This document shows positions 37,598 through 52,500 of a DNA stretch of 64,000 nt, one piece after another. Each line of letters begins with the position of its first letter. Within the stretch, counting starts at the first letter, position 1. The notes under the pieces are model-generated. The model worked only from the letters and a program-made list of their open reading frames with translations, did not search any database and was not told the origin of the DNA. The translations under genes and the position numbers were made by a program. Source of the stretch: Dicaeum eximium (lineage: Eukaryota; Chordata; Aves; Passeriformes; Dicaeidae); NCBI GenBank assembly GCA_013396995.1, contig VWZP01007387.1:1-64000 (forward strand), given 5' to 3'.

Positions 37598-40500
37598 GTG
37601 CCGGCGGCGCGGGGAGGGTGGCGGGATGATGTGGGGTAACTGAGTCTGCTGTGAGGCAAACACGAATAAATGAGGCCTTTCAGGTGTCTTTCTGCGAGTC
37701 CAGAGCTAAATCAGGAATCGGGAGAGATTTTGCTGTATGAATTATTAATGACAACACATCAGAGCGGCCCACTTTTTGTTTTTTTTATTCCTTCATTCAG
37801 CAATAACCTGTGGCATTGAAATCTAGTGATCAAGGTGGAAGAATCCAGAGGGTTGTCCCAAGTAGTTAAATCTGTATAGAGGTATCAATAGTGAAAAAAT
37901 CATTTAATGTGCCTCCTGTCTGTGGAAGTGAAGGGCGAGTTGCATTAGTGAGATATGAATTACACACCTGGCTTCTAACAGCGACCTTTGAGACCTTTTA
38001 TTTGGCACTAGAAATGGTAATTGTCGATTCTGTGCTTGCAGGGCCAGATTTTCCTTTGTCTGTCTTTTTAAAGGTGTTTGAATCAAATGAAGAATCAGAC
38101 GCTCTTGTCCTTACCATTGTGGAGTCTGGCCATTTCTTTATTTCTCAAGGGCGAACAGTGCTGGTAAGTTTGTCATGTATAAAGAACATTTCTCCTTCAT
38201 GTTACCATCAGTATTAACTTGGCTGATTTTCTCAGCTTCATCTTCTCTCCCACTGAGTGGGAACTGTCAATTTTGTTTTGCTCATGGTAATTCTCATCTG
38301 CTGCTTTCCCTTCACATTTATCAGAATGATACTAAATGCAGTATTTCCTGCAGAGGATCAACATTTCTTCTGCGGTTCTAGACATTTAGATTAAGAGGTA
38401 ATGCTAAGTGTTGCTGATGTTGAAAGATATTTGGGGTTTTTTTTTTGTGATACAAAAATACACCGTTTAGAAATAGGTAAAATTATAATTTGTTATATGG
38501 TCTAGCTGACTGCTTGCCAATGACCTGCTACTATTTTGGTTTGACAATCTGGTTTATCAAAGGGTTTGTATTTTCTGTGTTGGATGATGAGATTTAACAT
38601 ACAACATAAGATCCTTGGAGACAAAATTCAAACCTGTGTCAGCTGGTTTTCCTGTAGCCTGCACTTGCTTAAGCATAACCAGCTACTAAACTACGGATTT
38701 CACAATGACACCAAAAGGGAATTCTGTCTAGAAGGAGTGGGTTTGATGCTCATGACATAAGACCTTGCTGGAAGGTGGAATTAAGTGTGTTCAGTGCACA
38801 TCACCAGTACTCAGTGGTGATAACAAGTAGGAACTGGCTGATAAATATGTTAGAAAGGTATGACAAACCACTGGAAGATGCTGCAGTATAAAGATAACAA
38901 AGCTTTTTTAATAGAATTTATAAGAGACTGTCTTGCAGCTTTAAATATGTATAAGCTTATATATTAGTTTTTACTGTACCTCTTAAAGGGTCATAAACTT
39001 AAAGAAATTTAAGTATAGGGGAGAACCACGCATAGCCTTGAATTTTTTGGTCTATGTGTTAGGAACATTGAATAGTTAATGCATGAGCTAACAGAGCTGT
39101 TACTGTGGATGGCCCTCAGCTCATTTAGTTAGGACAAGGTAAAAAGGGACCGTGGAAAGTATTTTAGCAGTTGTGTTGAATAAGAAAAAGGAAAGAAGTT
39201 TTGAAAATGTGGATGGAAATGAGACTTGCTGCCATCCCTTACCACATTCTGCTTGAAATGACTCAGTGCAGGATGTTCTGTTCCCAGTGGCTGTACCTGT
39301 CAGTGACCAGTGACTGACATTCCTCTAGAAGTCCTTGAAGTAACCGTATAAAAGCTGACAGCAATTTCTGATAACTAACCAAAGTGCAAAAGAGGCACAA
39401 CCCAAAGCTGCAGCCCTTCAAGGACTTGTCTGGCAAAGGCTGAATCTGGCAAGTGACAGGGCAGATAAAAGTGTGCTGTCGGAAAGGATGAGGGATCAGA
39501 AAAGCTTCTCAAGACTTGGCTGAGAAAAGCCAACACTTTCTTGCAGCTCTTGTGTTTAGTGGCTAGTGAAGCTTTCAGGCAGCTGCTTTGCATAAATACC
39601 AGATGAGGAATTTCTGGGATCTGTCAGGACTGTTCCAGCTTCTGAGAGACACTGAGATACTGTGGGAGCTATCACATAGCACAGGAGAGGTGGAACAGAC
39701 ATGCTTGGTAGATGTGACCAAAATACAGTACTGAGAGTTCAAAAGAAAAAAAATTGTTTTGGTTTTTTTCAAACATTTATTTTGGCAATGCTTCTATGCC
39801 AACCTTAAAGTTGACACACTAACGTTTAAAGATTTGTTAAAGTTACATAAAGTTGGTTTTACAGCCTGTTGATTGCTTTGGGTGCAGCTCTTTGAGCAGG
39901 AGTATTTGGGCTGGTGTTTTCTGTGCATGCAGGAGTGCACTGTGGGAGGGGCACTGGTACGTACTGGGACTGTGTGTTTCTGAGACTGGACCAGCTGCAG
40001 TCCTCCCACTGGTCCTCTTAAACATACCTGAGTGGCTGAAAACCCCACCAAATACCCAGTGTGCTCGTTCTCGTAGAATCCCAGCATGGTTTGGGCTGGG
40101 AGAGACAGCTCATCTAGTGCCACCCCCTGCCACAGGCAGGGACACTTCAGCTGTGCCAGGGTGCTCAGAGCTCCATCCAGCCTGTTCTTGAGCACTTCCA
40201 GGGGTGGGGCAGTTTGAAACTCCTTCCTGAGAGGCCATGTAACAACAAACCAACTTGCAGTGCTGGTCAGGCTGTATTTTTGCTGCAGAAATCATAAGAA
40301 ATGGTTAATCTCAGTATTTCTATCTCCCTCCAGTTCCAGCTGTCAGTGCTGTCACAAACCTGTCACAATATTTAACCAGGCTTTGCACGACTAAGTACAG
40401 ACCGTGCTTGGAGCCTGTCACACTCCAAATCCACTCACTGGGGGTCCATTATCCTGGACATTCTGGCAGAGGGGATAATGGACAACTTCTGCTCCAGAGG

Positions 40501-43500
40501 GAATGGATCAACTTGGATGGAATGCTGCAGCTGTTGGATGATTTCACTTGTGCTCTCATTTCCTCTTGCTGGCCTGGGCTGTGTCCCTTGGATTGCCAAG
40601 GTGTCCTCCCACACCTGTGTGTGGCCTTACTTGCATTGAAATTCCCTCTGATGTACTCACAGAACTGTTTTGTGCTGTGTTGGAACTGCATCCTTTAAAC
40701 TGTTGATATCTCGTCTTTTGATCTATCTCCTAATCCCTACTTTTCAGTCCTTCTGATGTGCTCCAGGTTTCTGGGCTTGAGGGAGCTGGATAACAATTGT
40801 TGTAGCTTTGTACCTCTGTACAGGAACAGGGTGAGGCACAAGACCTGGGTCACAGGTACACATTCCTTTCTCAACGTGCAGAACTTGTATTTTTGTAACA
40901 TTTTCATTGAATAATAAAAGGATTTTTTTCTGTTTCTCACCTATGAAGAACATTTGCACAAAACTGAAAGAGTTGTGAAGAAAAATTTCTGGTTTGCTGA
41001 TGGCTGGATTCATGTCCATAGTAGGAACAATATTCAAGTGTTTCTGATAGCTATCAAAATATTCTCTCTATGATGGGTGTACTTACGAATTCTCTTAGTC
41101 CTTCTAATTTTACTTACGTAGGAAAGTTAAGAAACCTTTTCATTAGAGCCCACTGGCTCTTTTATGATCTGTTTCTAAGAACAATATTTATAAAATAGCA
41201 ATAAAATATTCACATATCCTAACAACTGTTGTTTTTAATAAATACAGAAACAACTGTTTTCCTTTCAAAATACCATCTACTCCTTGTGTAATGAAATGAA
41301 GAGGAGGTAAATGGAACTTCAGAGCATGGAACATAAAAATCCCTGATGCGTAATGCAAATTAAAGGCTGTTTTGATTTGTTTTGTTTTATTCTTTTTTTA
41401 AACCAAATTCTTAATTTGGAATTAAATTACATAATGTAATTTTAGGGCCTGTTTTTGCTGCAGTGTTGCCTAACAGACTGCATATTTGATGGTAGAAAAA
41501 CCTCATTCTTGTATAGTGTAGTCAATGGAATTTTACAGGAATATCTCAGCAGCATCTCTGGTAATTTCTGGCCATGCTCAAGATACAGCATGTTCCATTT
41601 ACCACAACTCTTATTTCCTTTCCCCTCTGTATCAACACATCATGGAAATTATATTTTGGTGTTCTATTCAGTGCAATTATATCTGGTGCTAGAATTCATA
41701 ATATCCTACAAATTAAACAAATTGAAATTGTGAAGAGGACTTACTTAATAGGATAAAATTAATCCGGAGTAATTGATTTGTGACCTGATATTTTGAAGTG
41801 TCCTTAGTGCCCTCTTGGTCCCCTCATGACTTCCAATAAGCTACCAGGGCTTAGGGTACAGTAGATTCTAACTCATTAATTAGGCAAGCATTCAGCAGGA
41901 ATTCTCATGTTCCTGATGCTCTCTTTGCAGTGCCTGAGATTCAGGCACCAAATTTTGCAGATGAGATTCACAACAGTGCCATGTGCAGAGATGGTCCCTG
42001 TGCTATAAATGAGGGCTCCTGACAGAAACCTGGGCAGTGAGCAGGTTGCTAATGCTGCCTTGTTGTAGAGCACTGCAAAGCCACAGAAGGTTGTTCTTTT
42101 ATTAAAGTTTTGTTGGCTTATTTAGTACCACGATTGTAGTTCAAAAATCTCAATTTCAGGTTATTTCAACATGTGCTGTTGACGTGATTGTTTAGACAAG
42201 CTGAGAGTATCCTTCTGCATCAGCTTTCCCAGTTCTCTTTCATGTCAAGGGCTTCTGCTCTTTCCTTTTCTCTTGCCCCAATTCTCCTAAACCCAGCCCT
42301 TAGAATTTTTTTTTTTTTTGAGATTAGTGGTATCTGTTAATGAAGTGTATTAACCCTAAAGTTTAATGTGTGGTATCAATTGTATCAATCTGGGGAAGTA
42401 CATATTTTATATTGAGAATGAAAGAATACATTACTGGGACGTGCTGAAGAGCTTTAGCCAGCTCATCCCTGAGCATCCAGTTCCCCTCTCTGTGTCCCTG
42501 GACAGATGTCATTGGGAAAACAACCCCAAAACAATTCAGGTTGTCCCTCTGAAGTATCGAGGTTTGTGCTAAGGGCTTATCTTTGCTGTCACTAGGTCTG
42601 TACCCATCCCAACCCCTGCTCCTGCAGGCAGTGTTTGCACTTTGGCCAAAGGCATTCCCTGGCTTTGTCCCCTCAGGGGGTGGCTCTGTATGTCCTGTGT
42701 TTCCTCCCTCCCTCAGTTCCCTGCCTGTGTACACACAGAGCACTCTGCTTAATGAGTTCAGCCCTCGTGTGATCTCTGCCACAATCAAACAGGCTTAAGA
42801 GCAAGATGGGAGGGTCTAAGAGATTGAGGGTAAAAAAGGATAATGCAAAGCTTCACATCCTTTTATTCCTTACTCCTGTCTGTCTGCCTTGATGGGTAGG
42901 GTTGGAAATGTTTGCAGGGACAACTTTGTGCTTCCCTCTACAGGTTGTCTTGTCTGGGGATTTTTTTTTTTCTTTTTTTTTTTTTTGGTTCATATTGGCT
43001 TCTAATCTTGGCTCAATTTTCCAGACAGCTCGTACTGCAGAAATCAAACCTGATGTGTTTGGCCTTACTTATATATTGGAAATAGATACAAAAATTTCTA
43101 CTTCCAGGTGTATTACAAGGTAGTAATGAAGACTGGAGTGAAATTATGTTAGAAGTTTAATTTTCACAACTTTATTCTACAGTCATTAAGGAAGAATTTC
43201 TACTTTTTAAATAGAAAACTGCTTATTTTAGGAAAAAGGTGTAAAATAGCAACTCACATTGTAAAATAGCAACTTCTCTTTTAGGAAGGCAAGGAGTTGA
43301 AAATTGCTATTTTTCACATTTATGCAAGCATTTGATTTAGAATCTGTATCATGTTTCAAGCATGTGCAGCTTTTTATTTTAATAACCTATTAATAACAAA
43401 ATCCTTATTAAAGTGATCACCATTGATTACCACTTACCTGTAAACACCTTCTCCAGTTTTCTGAAAGCATCTCAGTTTTTCCTGTTGTTCAACATTCTGT

Positions 43501-46500
43501 ATAATTCTTGAACATCATTCACAAGCTTTTTCTGCCTGCTTGCTCACACATCTTTATTTTTCCTGTCTTCTGAGGCAATGGTTAACAACAGTCCTTGCAA
43601 CTCCACTACCTCAGTTCTCTTTTGATCAAAACCACATTGTGGGGAGGGACACCTGGAAATAACATTACCATTGCTCTGGTGCCAAACTAGGCACTTCCAA
43701 GAATAAGCAAGGTGTTAGGCAGTATAAATGTTAAATTGTAATAATACTCACAATATCACAGGTCAAAAATATGGGTATTTGAGCTTAACAGAGCACACTT
43801 TAAACCTAGGTAGTGAATAATGGCTCTGTCCCCAGTGTGGTGAGTGGCCCCAGGGTGTGGAGCTCTGGACAGGGTGACCCAGATGGGCAGTGCCCTCTCT
43901 GCCTGGGAAGGGTCATTTGAGCCTTCCCTGGAGGTTTGGTGGGGAGCTGGCAGGGTGCTCAGAGCAGCACAGCATCCCACCCTTGCCACAAAAGCACTTT
44001 CCCAAATCCCTCCTTCTGTCCTGCTGAGCTCCATGAGTGGAGCTTAGTGAGGTCTGCTCCCCACTTGTGCAGTGGTGCCTTACCTTGGGAAAGGCAAGGG
44101 TTAAGGAACTGTCTCAGGTGCCTCCCTGGAAACTTTGGAAGTAGATTGCTCTGTTTTCCAGGGAATTGTGTCCCATGGTGCTGTGCAGCTGGTGTCACAA
44201 TGGTGCAAGCAGGATGTTGTCTGAGGCCTGTAGCTTTTCTCTTCTCCCAGCCAGCACCACCCTGGCAGCTGTGCACTATTAATTCATACAATAGAACTCC
44301 TTTCATCTCAAGCTGACCTCATCCCTTCCTGCAAATGCACGGCCCTAGCTGAGTCCTTAATCCATAACATGATGCAATGCATACATACATTCCTTTGAGC
44401 TGTGAACTTGGAGAACAAACTGGTGTATTTGCATTTCATGGGCCTGTTAGAAGAGTCAGCCCAGACTGGAGAATGTGTCTCTCTATAGCATTCTGAGGTT
44501 CAGTTTGTCTTTTTTAATCCTGGTTGTGATTTAAGGGCAGACTAGATCATGTTTATGACCAAGAAAAAAAGCTTTCCCTCCTAAGCAATTGTTTACATAT
44601 AGTTCTGTTTGGAAACATCTGGCTTGTGCATGAGTGAATCCAAACTAACTGATATAAGCCAGCATAGCTGAACTGCTACACAAATAACATTTCTTAGATA
44701 CAGAGTAATTTTCCATTCAGTTAGGGTTGCAGTCCAACAAAACATAGATAATCTATTCCTGTGTTATTTAGCACCCCAGGGTTTCTAAATGCTACAATAA
44801 AAAATATTCATAAATCACACACAATACCTTCCACCACAGCTCAGAGCCCTCATTACACAGCAGGTTTTCTGAATGCTGAAATGTGAAGTCAGAACAAAAG
44901 TATTTCCCAGTCAGTGCTGGACTCGATGGCTGTGAGGCTGCATCGCATTTCTGGCTCCTGCCTCATGGCAGCTGTGGTCACATCTTGTCTGCTTCCAAAA
45001 CATTTGGGAAACATCTTGCTTTGTTTTCTCCTTCAGCTTAATTCCATTCAGTTGTCCCTCTGAGAAACTTAGATTTTGGTCACAGATACAGGAAGGAGTT
45101 TTCCTTCACCCCACTTTTGTTACAAGTATAGTCATGGAGAACAACAGGAGTATGTGCCTGACTGAATGTTGATGACCAAACTTAATAAAGTGCTGCCATT
45201 TCTCTCTTCACACGGCGAACGTTTGGGCTCGTGTGTCCCTGCCCCGTTCTAGGCTGCATTTCGGGGATATTCTGCCTAACCTTACACTGCCCTCTGGCTT
45301 TGCCCCTGCCTAGCTGACTAAAGCAGCCATGGACACAGCCTGCTCAAGGGAACAGGGACCAGCGGCTCTGTTCCTGCTCTGGCAGCCTGGTGGCAGCACC
45401 AGTCCAGAAGGAACGCTGCTTTTTCGGTGTCCTCGCCCACGTCCAGAGCATGTCGAGAGTCAACCCATGGCCTGTGGGACGGCCCAGTGGACTGTAATCC
45501 CAAAATAATGCCTTGCAGTTCCCAGAGCCTGCCCCACGCCCCGCTCCTGGCAGAGATCCTCCTGGCTTTGAGCATGGCTCAAGGGACACGTTCCTTGTGT
45601 TCTTCCTCGTGTTGCTCTGAATTCATTCACCTGACTTCACATGCACTCTGCCAGCCCTGGAGTGACCCAAGCCAGGCTGGATGGGGCTTGGAGCAACCTG
45701 GGATAGTGGAAGGTGTCCCTGGCCATGGCAGGGGGTGGAACTGGATGAGCTTGAAGGTCCCTCCCAACCCAAACCAGGCTGTGATTCTCTGAATACAGGG
45801 ACAGTGATTTTAAAAAGTGGTTAAACTTAAATTTCAGTTAAATCTGATTTTGGGGTTGGAGTTGGGTAATCAAGAGTACATAAATAAAAATTCCAAATGC
45901 TGTTTTTTTCCCACTTGTTTTACCTCAGAAACAGGACACATAAAAGAACTTGGGAAACATCAATAAAATGGTAGGAAAGTTAAGCAGTGACTGCCTTTTA
46001 TAATTTCTTTGAAAACATTTATTATTTTAAGGAGACAATGTTTGTTCAACCTTCATCTCCAGTGGGAAAAATAAAACTGTAAAACCAGACTGAATATGGG
46101 ACTAGCTATATTTAAATAAACAGTTGCTGTGTCTCCAAACAGAAACTACTTGAAATGAGCAGAACAAGCACAAGTGGCTGCAAGTTAAAGTGGTTAATGC
46201 TGTTCACTGACAGCATTTGGGGCTTGGTTCAACCTCTCCCCATTGCTCACTGAGTGATCTCTCCCTGTGGTTTTTGACCTTTAGGCCTTTCCTGCTTAGC
46301 ACATCCTGCCTTAGGGCACTTTGAGTGTGTTCAGTGCAGAGACACTGCAAGGGACTGGCCCTCTTAGCTGCTGTTAGCACCTGCTTTTACAGCACACAGA
46401 GAAATTCTTTTCTCCCTCTGAGCCCAGGTCTTTGGGGAGTGGTACTTCCCTGCTGGCTGACATTCTGGAGTCTGTCACAGCATATGCCTGCCATCCAGTC

Positions 46501-49500
46501 TGCCTTTGGTTCAACTCTTCACAGTTTTTGAGAGATTCCTCTCTAAAGTACAGCAAAAAATCTACAAGGCAGTGCCAGCACAGTAAAGGAGCAGAGCCAC
46601 TGAGGTGATTCCTGTTCCAGAATAGAATGGCAGATGGTTTTCCAGCCTGGACCCACCTAAGGTGGATGGTGACTGTGGCAAACACCGCTGGCCCCTCAGG
46701 ACGGACATGACTTGTGGGGTTTGACCCTTAGGACCCCTTGAAAGCAGCCTGGGCTCAAGCCCTTGTTCATTGAAAGTATTGTTTGTTTGGTTAAAACAGG
46801 TGCCCGATTTCCTCCCTGCCCTAACATTGATTAATTGTTTGGATTGTTCCCCTGGACTTTGCTAAGTAATGGCTCCGAGTGCCTTGGGAGAGACAGTCGT
46901 TGCCTTGCAGTTGTTTTTCACCTTCCTGGGGTGTTTTTACAGGAGGCTGAGCAGTCTGTCGAGTTTGAAGAGATTGACAGTGATGCAACTGGAGTACAAA
47001 AACGTCTCTATCCAATTAACAAAGCTGCTGCTCGTTTCCCTGAGTGCCACCTGGAGCCAGGGCCTCCCCGGGCCGTGGATGAAGTGGGGCTCTGCCATTC
47101 CCCGGATTCGCCTGCCCTCTGCTGCCCTCTCGGGCAACTTCAGCACTTAAAGCTCCAATTGCAGCTGCTTTATTTCTGGTTTTCAGGGGCCTTCATAGCA
47201 TGCACAAGTATAAATGTTCAGAGGTATGGAAATTAGAACATACTTCTACAGTGTTGTTACTGGATTTAATCCCTGGGGTGGTAAAACTTCACAGTGGCAG
47301 CTGTTTGACAGCTACAAAAACTGTGTAGCTGCAGTGACTGATCTTCATTAGGGCGTTAATTACATCACAGAACTTAAACATGGGTGCTGCTGTTTGCTGG
47401 GCCACTGCTTTGTGCTTTATTTCAGGAAGGCTTTTCCCTGATTGATTCTCACAAGTGGCTGAAGATAGTGAGGAGAGCAGAGTGCCTGCTGCTCCAGGCA
47501 CAGGCCAAGGTGAGCCAAGCTGCTTGGAACATCACTAAAAATGGAGAAAATCTCTCAATTTTGGCTAAATTAGACTAGAAGGTGTGAATTATCTCTGCAA
47601 ATTAGAATTTTTTTTAAATTCTAGATACTAAACAAGAATGGATTGAATAATCTTGATTTTTTTGTAACTGCTACTATTCAGTTTTTAGACTGCTCTCTGA
47701 GAGTTAGCTGCTAAAACAGCCAGACTGGTTTTATTTCACGATCTATCTGCCACAGCTAACAAAAAGATGAAGCAAATCTCTTCCAAGATTCCTCTGAGTC
47801 AGAGTGCACTTCAGCAAACAAACTCTGACCAAGCAATTCCTGAGCCATTTTGTGGCTCCTGGCAGAGCAGCAGCAGGCTGGTTGTTAAGGTATTTGGTAC
47901 TCAAGGAAACAAAATGTCCATGGGTTTCTGCTCTCCCACTCAGCTCTCGTGATGAAAAGTGGTTGGTTTGCCTTTAAATAATCAAATAGCACTTTCTTCT
48001 TACCAATTTATGTAAAAATCTCAGGTTTTTTTGTTCTTAGATGAACTCTGATACTCTGTAAGTACCTTAGTGGATTAAATTCATGGGTTATGCCTGAAAC
48101 TGAAACACCTCTGCACTTTGCTTTCTATCAGCCTGCTAGAAGCCAGCTGAAGACAGCTGGGGCAGGAATTAGTTCTCATGAACCAGCAGGTTGTTCCTTC
48201 CCAGTCACCACAGCCAGTCCCCCAGTGCTGCATCAAGGGATTCTGCTGCTCCTCACCAGCAAGACAAAACCAACATCACACTCACTGTGAGGCTTGAGCA
48301 AAGCTCTGAGAGGCAGTTCAGGAAGGGAAGAATATTAACAGTCTGAAATTAATTTGGTGCATCTCAGTGTTCACTTACCATAAATCCACACAACTTCAAC
48401 TGGATTTAGTAGCACTGCAGAGGTTCTACCGTGCAGCTTTTGTGCTCATCTTTATGATAAATTTCTGGTTTATCTTGTCTTGTAAAGTCATTAATGCTGC
48501 ATTTACAGTGGAACTTACTCATCATTTCAAATATGGCTTCAATAGGATGCTGTGGGTTCCTAGCCAGCAGAGTGAGTTTCAAAACTATGAACAGGAGCAA
48601 AGTGAATGTTCTTAATAATTTTGCAATAAATCATTTCCCTTCACATTGTTTTCCTTGAGCTCAGCCCCCCACCCCAGCACAGAGGAGGTACAAATTCAAT
48701 GATTCCATGACCTCAGGGTTCTTCAATACTTCAGCTCTTGTGTGGTTCAGGTGTGACTGGCCTGTCCTCAGCTTATGCTATAAACCTTGACATATCACAG
48801 CTCTCTTTCCACAAAGGAACAATGTTTAATTTTCAAAGTCTGCTGTTGTTTGTGAACTGCAAACTAAAGCATTTAACAGTCCTTGTGAGAAACCCGAGGG
48901 AGTCCAAATAGCTCAGTCTCAAAATTGAATTGGGGATCTAAACAAGCAAGTGCTCTTAGAAAGTGTCCTAAGGGAACTCCACCTAAGTTCCTTTTCTGTC
49001 ACTGAAATCAGAACTCACCTGTCTGGCATCGCAGAGCTCAGTGCCTGGGTCTGTGAGGCTGCCCCAGTGCCTTCAGTAATGAGGGCACATCCAACTGGGC
49101 ACTGGCATGTGAATGCTACACTCCACATTAGTTTGACAGTTTTCCCTTTAGAAAGTACTGAGACAGGCTTTTGTGCTTACCCTGCCCTAAAAATCTTTTT
49201 ATATGATTCAAACATCTTCAAGCAGCAAGCATGTCAACACAGGGGCTGTCAGAAGAGCTGGCTCATCTCTGAGACAGGAACTTTAAGGTGAGAGGTGTCC
49301 TTGTACTCGCATTCCAGCTGCCAGGCAGTGTGGGATTAAAATGGGCATTACAAATGGGTTTGACATTGGAACCTCAGGAAGATGAAGACCTAAATGAGCC
49401 AAGCTGGGCCAAGGAGAATTTGCTGCTTTTCTAGTATTTCAAGTTTTTTAAATTTGAAATTTCAAGATCAAACAGTTCGTTAATTCACTCTCTGAACATC

Positions 49501-52500
49501 AAATATGCACCTACGTCAGCTCAAGGTGCTTAGGCCAAGCTTATCACCCACCATAGATTTCCATCCCCATTTGAGGGCAGTTTGCTGAACCTGGGGCACT
49601 TATTAAAAATATCTATTATGGTACAGCCCAACAACCTACTCTGGGGGGGGTCAAAGCTATCTAGGTTTTCAATAATTTTTAGTATCATTTCACTCTTTGA
49701 AGTAATGCATTTGAATTTCCTGCACTCCTATTCAACGTGTTGGTTTCTGTTCAAGGAACATTAGGTGAGAGCCAAACTGAATGTGTTGGTTTAGCTACCC
49801 ACAGGCAGACCAGGTAGGGTTGACTTCAATGCATTAGGAACATAAATCCTAACCAGAACATGCCATTCCCAGAATTTCTAGTTCAGATCCAGAGTTAACT
49901 TCTGCTTACTGTTGTGTCATTTTTTTGTCACGAATAACTGTGCAGAGCTGGCACACCCTTATGGGATACTACCTGCAGGAACAATAGAACTTAATTTTCC
50001 TGCTGCATGTAAAAGCTCAGTCCTGGTAAGGCTTGTCACTTGGTTAAACCTTGAATTAGTGACAGGTGGCCCTGCATCACTTACCCTTTTCTTGCATATT
50101 TTTATCCGATTTTCAAATCAGCAGTCACAGTCTTCTGGCTAAGTTGCTGGGAAAAATAAAAATACAGCAGGGAAAACCTGTTTATTTGTTTTTACATTGG
50201 TGCAGTGATCCACAAATCTACCGCCTTCTTCCCAACTCCCAACAAATAGGGATTTAATCCAAGTTATTTGAGGGGATTCCAAGTTAATTTGATTTCCCTG
50301 TGGTTCTGAGCAGAACGAGTGCCGCATGTTCCGTGTGCAGTTTGGAGGGAGCTCCAGGGAGGAGATGCAGGAGCACTGCTGCAGCTGCGTCCAGAAACTC
50401 AGCGAGTACGTCCCGGTGCAGGGGGCTGAGGAACAGAGCCAGCAGCTCTGCCACGGCTTCAGCCAGGACACCCAGGGCATGGACACTGAGCACGCAGTGA
50501 GTGACCACACACACCCAGAAACAATCACCTCTGGCTGGGAGAGCTGCACGTGACAAGTTTCTCACAGCTGTGAGACTGTCTACATGAAACAGGGGTTGGG
50601 AAATTAGTTATACAGGGTAAAAAATGATCAGAGCCACAAAGTAACCCTGAATCCTGGCTCCTTTCTGTGTTTACCTACTCCTGGTTTGCAGTAGCTGCTA
50701 CGACTGCCTATTTAGAATTTGAGCCTAACCTGGCACATCTAAAAGCAATCTTGGGAGAAACAGAATGTTTCCCTTCTCCAGGATAAAGTCCTGAGGTAAC
50801 TGGAAAAGGCAGAGATAGATAGCATTTTCCAGGGTGATTATTCCAAAATCTCTGTTCTCTTGAGTATTTACATCCATGGAAAAGAAGCAGTGTGCTCTTG
50901 TGAGCATCCATACACAGCATTCTTGGAAGTTACTCCTAGGAAGCAGTTTGAAACTGCAGTTTAGCCATGAACTAACAGGCCTGTAGTTAAACTGTCATGT
51001 CTTTCATTTTTAAAGACTGGAGCAGATGTGCATGCAGGTTCCATAAAAAGATGCCTTTTTATTGCAGAAGGTAGCTGAGCACATTCCCTTCCCGTCAGAG
51101 CTAAAAACAGAACTGCTGCCCCCCTGCACATACCCACACTCTGCTTGGTAACAAGCCCTTATTTGCATTTGGTATTTTCTAGCCAGATAAGCCTCTCCCA
51201 GACTCCTGCACAAGCCTTGGAGAAAGAAGATCTGTAGCACAGCTCGCACAGGTAAAAAACAAACATCTCCTGTTTAGAGTAAAGACTTTAAGTAGCTGAG
51301 TCTGAGAATGAGCTGTCTCAGATTCCATTTTCCATCTGGGAAATGCCCTCCCTGAACATCTGCACCAGCAAAACACTAGATCTGTGTAATGATCCAGAGC
51401 CAGGGAATAAGCAGCAAAATAAGGTGTTTGGTGGTGTAATCACCCCATTTAACAAATGACACACTGAGAGCAAAGAAATACCCAGAGGCAGCATCCAAAT
51501 GAATGGCTCTGGCACTGGTTTGACTCTGCAGAAATGACTTGTGCAGATCAGAGCTGAATCCTGAAAATATCAGTCATAGAACTATAGAATATCTCATCTA
51601 ACCCTGCCCTCTGACACTGGGAACCCACTCCCCCTTGTCATGGCATTCCAGGCCATTGTCCCCAGTTCCTCTCCAGCTCTCTGGGAGCCCCTTTAGGCAC
51701 TGGCGGGGGCTCTGAGGTTTCCCTGGACCCTTCTCAACCCTGACCCACAGCGAAGGACCCCCATATGGCATGGACAGCTTCACTGAGCAGTTCTGGGTAA
51801 ATTCCTGCAAGTCAACTGTTGCTCATTTACTGAGAATTCAGGCCAGTGCAGAAGCAGATGAGCAGAAAACTCTGCTCTTCACCGCTTTTGTGCAGTTCCT
51901 TCTCCATGTCTTCCTTACCCTTCTTTCATAGTCACTGGTTGAGCACAGAATCCCAGACTGGGTTGGATTGGAAGGGACCTCAGAGGTCACCTCATTCCAA
52001 CCCCAGTGCCATGATGCCCAGAGTTCTCCCACCACCACAGAGAAAAGCTGGTAGAGGGGATTAAATAGGGATGAAAAAGAAGTTTTAATACAAAAACCCC
52101 ATACTTCTAAAAGACATTTGGCTAAATGAAAAGCTTGGAAGTGAACACTTGGTTATCCCACACAATACATGTGGAAGTATGTACAGCTCATAAAGGATAT
52201 ACACTGATTACAGAATCCCCCCAGGAAATGGGCATTTCTAGGGTAAATTTCTTACCGAAATAATCGTAGGAGCATTTGACAGTGCATAAAACTACTGGAA
52301 TCACACCTGGGCATCAAAGAAAAGCTCACATACAGAAATCACAGCTGACTGCTAGCATTCCAAGAGCATCAGGCCCAGGCAGCTCCATGTTCCTCCAGCA
52401 TCCAGGAGGGCTGGGATGTGGCTGTGTCACTGTGTCCGAGGTCAGGGCCACCTTTCCAACCTTCCATTGGCAGTCGGTGCTGCGGCAGCGGCCGGAGCTG

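Larger units (their letters stand above)
38164..47425 (+). other. REC114: REC114 intron 2
   Basis: GT-AG intron of 9262 bp. It holds two CR1 3' ends (40070-40235 minus, 45640-45797 plus), a possible LTR-derived stretch (about 45120-45290) and a long pyrimidine tract (42961-42986). A 15-bp direct duplication TGTAAAATAGCAACT lies near 43242 and 43260. No further exon with paired splice sites was found. Confidence 0.85.
51252..52473 (+). other. REC114: REC114 intron 5
   Basis: GT-AG intron of 1222 bp containing two antisense CR1 3' pieces (51572-51745 and 51940-52042). Confidence 0.8.
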
